Below are positions 62,450-64,000 of a DNA stretch of 64,000 nucleotides, piece by piece. Source of the stretch: Staphylococcus debuckii (lineage in GTDB: Bacteria; Bacillota; Bacilli; Staphylococcales; Staphylococcaceae); the NCBI RefSeq assembly GCF_003718735.1, contig NZ_CP033460.1:372001-436000 (forward strand), written 5' to 3'. The notes below the pieces were generated by a model. The model was not told the DNA's origin and did not search any database. It saw only the letters and a program-made list of their open reading frames with translations. The translations under genes were made by a program, and so were the position numbers. Numbering within the stretch: position 1 is the first letter of the stretch; the number at the start of each line of letters is the position of its first letter.

Positions 62450-62577
62450 AAACTGTATAGGCGCGTTCATGTTGCCTATACAGTTTCAGTCCAAAGTGTG
62501 TAGGCAAGCTCATGTTGCCTATACAGTTAGAGGCCAAAGTGTTAAGGCGCGCCACACTCGCCTATACACTTCCACGC
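62450..62577. repeat. Tandem array of three 43-bp hairpin repeats
   Basis: Units start at 62450, 62493 and 62536 (43, 43 and 42 bp). Each carries inverted arms such as CTGTATAGGC and GCCTATACAG around about 11 bp. The third is more diverged. The array lies between the convergent PPK2 gene and the gene at 62658 and is analogous in design to the 41-bp array at 52149. Confidence 0.8.
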
Positions 62578-62657
62578 TCGCCGCGCCCCTCAACCCATCA
62601 TGCCATCAACCCCGCAGTACAAAGCAACTCGACCATCCCGAACCTACCACACACCAT

Positions 62658-63443
62658 CTACTCCACATCATCTAAAATAGCCGTAATCCAGTGACCGAAC
62701 TCACAAGCTAAATGATATTGATGCGCTTTAATCATAGAATCCGGCAAGATGCCCGGGAATTCAACTAAAGCTTTGAAGCGGAAGCCGTCATTTTCTTTCT
62801 TCACCTGATGACGCATGCCGCCAATCACATGCCCCTTCTTATCTTTTGCGGCGCCAGCCAATTCCACAGAATAATCCGTAGATTTACGAGATTGCAAACC
62901 AGTCAAGTCGCCATAATGCGCATAGAAATGCGTAGGAAGCGGTGAACCGCCAGTCGTTTCCAAGACCTCTTGAATCGTCGGCGTTAAACCGAGCAATACA
63001 TAATGATCCGGATTCGAACCCACATTAATCGCGTCGTGTGCATCACTACGAACCATCATTACCTCCGTAATTTTGTCCATAACTTCTTCAGGACTCAAAT
63101 TACTATGCGGTACATATATTTCCGTAATACTGAACTTTCTCTTGCCACGTGCAAATTTCGCCGCAATTCCTGAAATCGTATCACCAATCTGACATCTGCG
63201 CTCCAACACACGTCGCAAGCGGTCAAAGCCCATATCTATCTTAATGCGGACCAACTCAGCATTTAAAGATTGGATATCCTTATTCGCAATCCATTGAGAG
63301 ACTTGCGGACTTATCTCAGCATCCGTATGTTTTTGGAAAAATTTAAAGTTCTTCTTCAAGCGTTTAAACTCCCACTCATTGACATCTTCAACTGGGACTT
63401 CATGACCATTGATAGAAAAAAGCAATCTATCACCGTTAATCAT
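62658..63443 (-). CDS. Conserved-looking protein of unknown function (261 aa)
   Basis: A 261-residue soluble protein that I do not recognise. The first half is basic (FKRLKKNFKFFQKH, FDRLRRVLERRCQIGD) and the second half contains VGSNPDHYVLLGLTPTIQEV, HFYAHYGDLTGLQSR and EFGHWITAILDDVE. It has no membrane segment or signal peptide. An AGAGGAGG ribosome site supports ATG 63443. It probably is a small cytoplasmic enzyme or binding protein; no function is assigned. Confidence 0.65.
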   Translation of the reverse strand: MINGDRLLFSINGHEVPVEDVNEWEFKRLKKNFKFFQKHTDAEISPQVSQWIANKDIQSLNAELVRIKIDMGFDRLRRVLERRCQIGDTISGIAAKFARGKRKFSITEIYVPHSNLSPEEVMDKITEVMMVRSDAHDAINVGSNPDHYVLLGLTPTIQEVLETTGGSPLPTHFYAHYGDLTGLQSRKSTDYSVELAGAAKDKKGHVIGGMRHQVKKENDGFRFKALVEFPGILPDSMIKAHQYHLACEFGHWITAILDDVE

Positions 63444-63527
63444 TTAAAAACGCCTCCTCTCTGCTCTGCTTAAAATATCTATATTACTTTAACATATCCG
63501 CCCGAAAATTAGTATGCCCATATCAAC

Positions 63528-64000
63528 TTAGATAAGATTATATTTTTTCAAACTGTCCGTCGCATTTAAAATCGCAGTCTCTTGATCAGCGATCGGCGTC
63601 CAGCCCAGCACCTCTTTCGCTTGCTGATTACTGATATTGCGATTGATATCCATTAATAACTTAGCTTCCTTCGCACGCTTGCTGAACAGCGCACTCATTT
63701 TCAACACGAAATCCGGCATCACATGTGTACTCACGCTTTCAGACACCTCTGGACGTTGCGACTTCAATAACTGCGCAATTTCCGGCATCGTAATCTTGCC
63801 ATCCGCACTTGCAATAAAGCGCTTGCCTGCAACTTCCTCTACCTTCATCGCCAAAATATGAATCGCCGCTACATCACGCACATCCACCACATTCAAAGCA
63901 ATATTCGGCAGTCTGCCCGCACCATTCGTCATAAACTTGATTGTTTCAAAACTCCCGGACATATGCTCATCCAGCGATGGACCGAAGATAGCCACAGGAT
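63528..64000 (-). CDS. NAD-dependent epimerase/dehydratase (dihydroflavonol reductase-like), C-terminal part
   Basis: The frame is open to the window end, so the N-terminal cofactor domain lies beyond it. Visible are VAIFGPSLDEHMSGS, NVVDVRDVAAIHILAM (typical of the extended SDR family) and GKRFIASADGKITMPEIAQLL. The C-terminus ends LNATDSLKKYNLI. Members such as dihydroflavonol 4-reductase or cinnamoyl-CoA reductase relatives reduce aldehydes or ketones. Substrate unknown. The stop codon is at 63528. Confidence 0.85.
   Translation of the reverse strand, partial: PVAIFGPSLDEHMSGSFETIKFMTNGAGRLPNIALNVVDVRDVAAIHILAMKVEEVAGKRFIASADGKITMPEIAQLLKSQRPEVSESVSTHVMPDFVLKMSALFSKRAKEAKLLMDINRNISNQQAKEVLGWTPIADQETAILNATDSLKKYNLI

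Overview
The window is low-G+C Firmicute DNA, almost certainly from a coagulase-negative Staphylococcus. Evidence includes a YSIRK/LPXTG surface protein with the TYTFTDYVD adhesin motif, a CrtM-like synthase, Mqo, PutP, small staphylococcal membrane proteins and an SprG/SprF-like toxin locus. A carnosus/simulans-group species is my best guess, but the sequence alone does not prove it. No rRNA, tRNA, CRISPR array, transposase or prophage was seen.

Layout. 0-1.6 kb: end of a type I restriction-modification locus (hsdM tail and a frame-shifted hsdS). 1.8-7.0 kb: a sorbitol PTS operon on the minus strand (srlD, PRD regulator, srlM, srlA, srlE, srlB) with a cre-like site. 7.3-10.9 kb: small membrane proteins, an MscS channel and a dynamin-like GTPase with an altered P-loop. 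11.0-15.6 kb: a WYL regulator, a small acidic protein, and two large unrecognised proteins (one with a glycine-rich membrane hairpin). The same 21-bp palindrome sits over the promoters of the regulator and of the two-gene unit, so this looks like one WYL-controlled system and is the best candidate for something undescribed. 15.9-18.3 kb: a BCCT transporter and a type I toxin-antitoxin locus with a second, orphan antitoxin RNA copy.

18.3-35 kb is mostly housekeeping and accessory genes: trhO, an acetyltransferase, three tandem micro-membrane proteins, a DUF4004 regulator with a palindromic operator, an MFS transporter, oxidoreductases, YkvI, an MsrA-like protein, a large adhesin broken by one stop codon, a six-hairpin-like protein, and an XRE/membrane-protein pair with a long inverted-repeat operator. 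35-37.7 kb: an SDR and an FMN monooxygenase downstream of a clear TPP riboswitch, an unusual cargo. 38-46.4 kb: a YfcC transporter, DUF1722, a solitary crtM, glycerate kinase, a YhgE/Pip exporter with duplicated promoter-operators followed by a MarR gene, and a quinone-oxidoreductase-like gene. 46.5-57.3 kb: a CPBP protease, mqo broken by a stop codon, an AbgT transporter with an M20 amidohydrolase, a 41-bp hairpin repeat array, an FtsX-type ABC exporter, a 1-kb gene-poor gap and putP. 57.4-64 kb: acyl-CoA synthetase, NhaC, PPK2, a 43-bp hairpin array, an unknown protein and the tail of an NAD-dependent reductase.

Themes: (1) recent gene decay (hsdS, adhesin and mqo broken; catalytic residues replaced in srlB, an SDR and the GTPase); (2) dispersed and tandem hairpin repeats placed just after stop codons; (3) well preserved regulatory DNA, with operators lying on promoters. 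Start codons were often moved inward from the longest open frame to fit a Shine-Dalgarno sequence.
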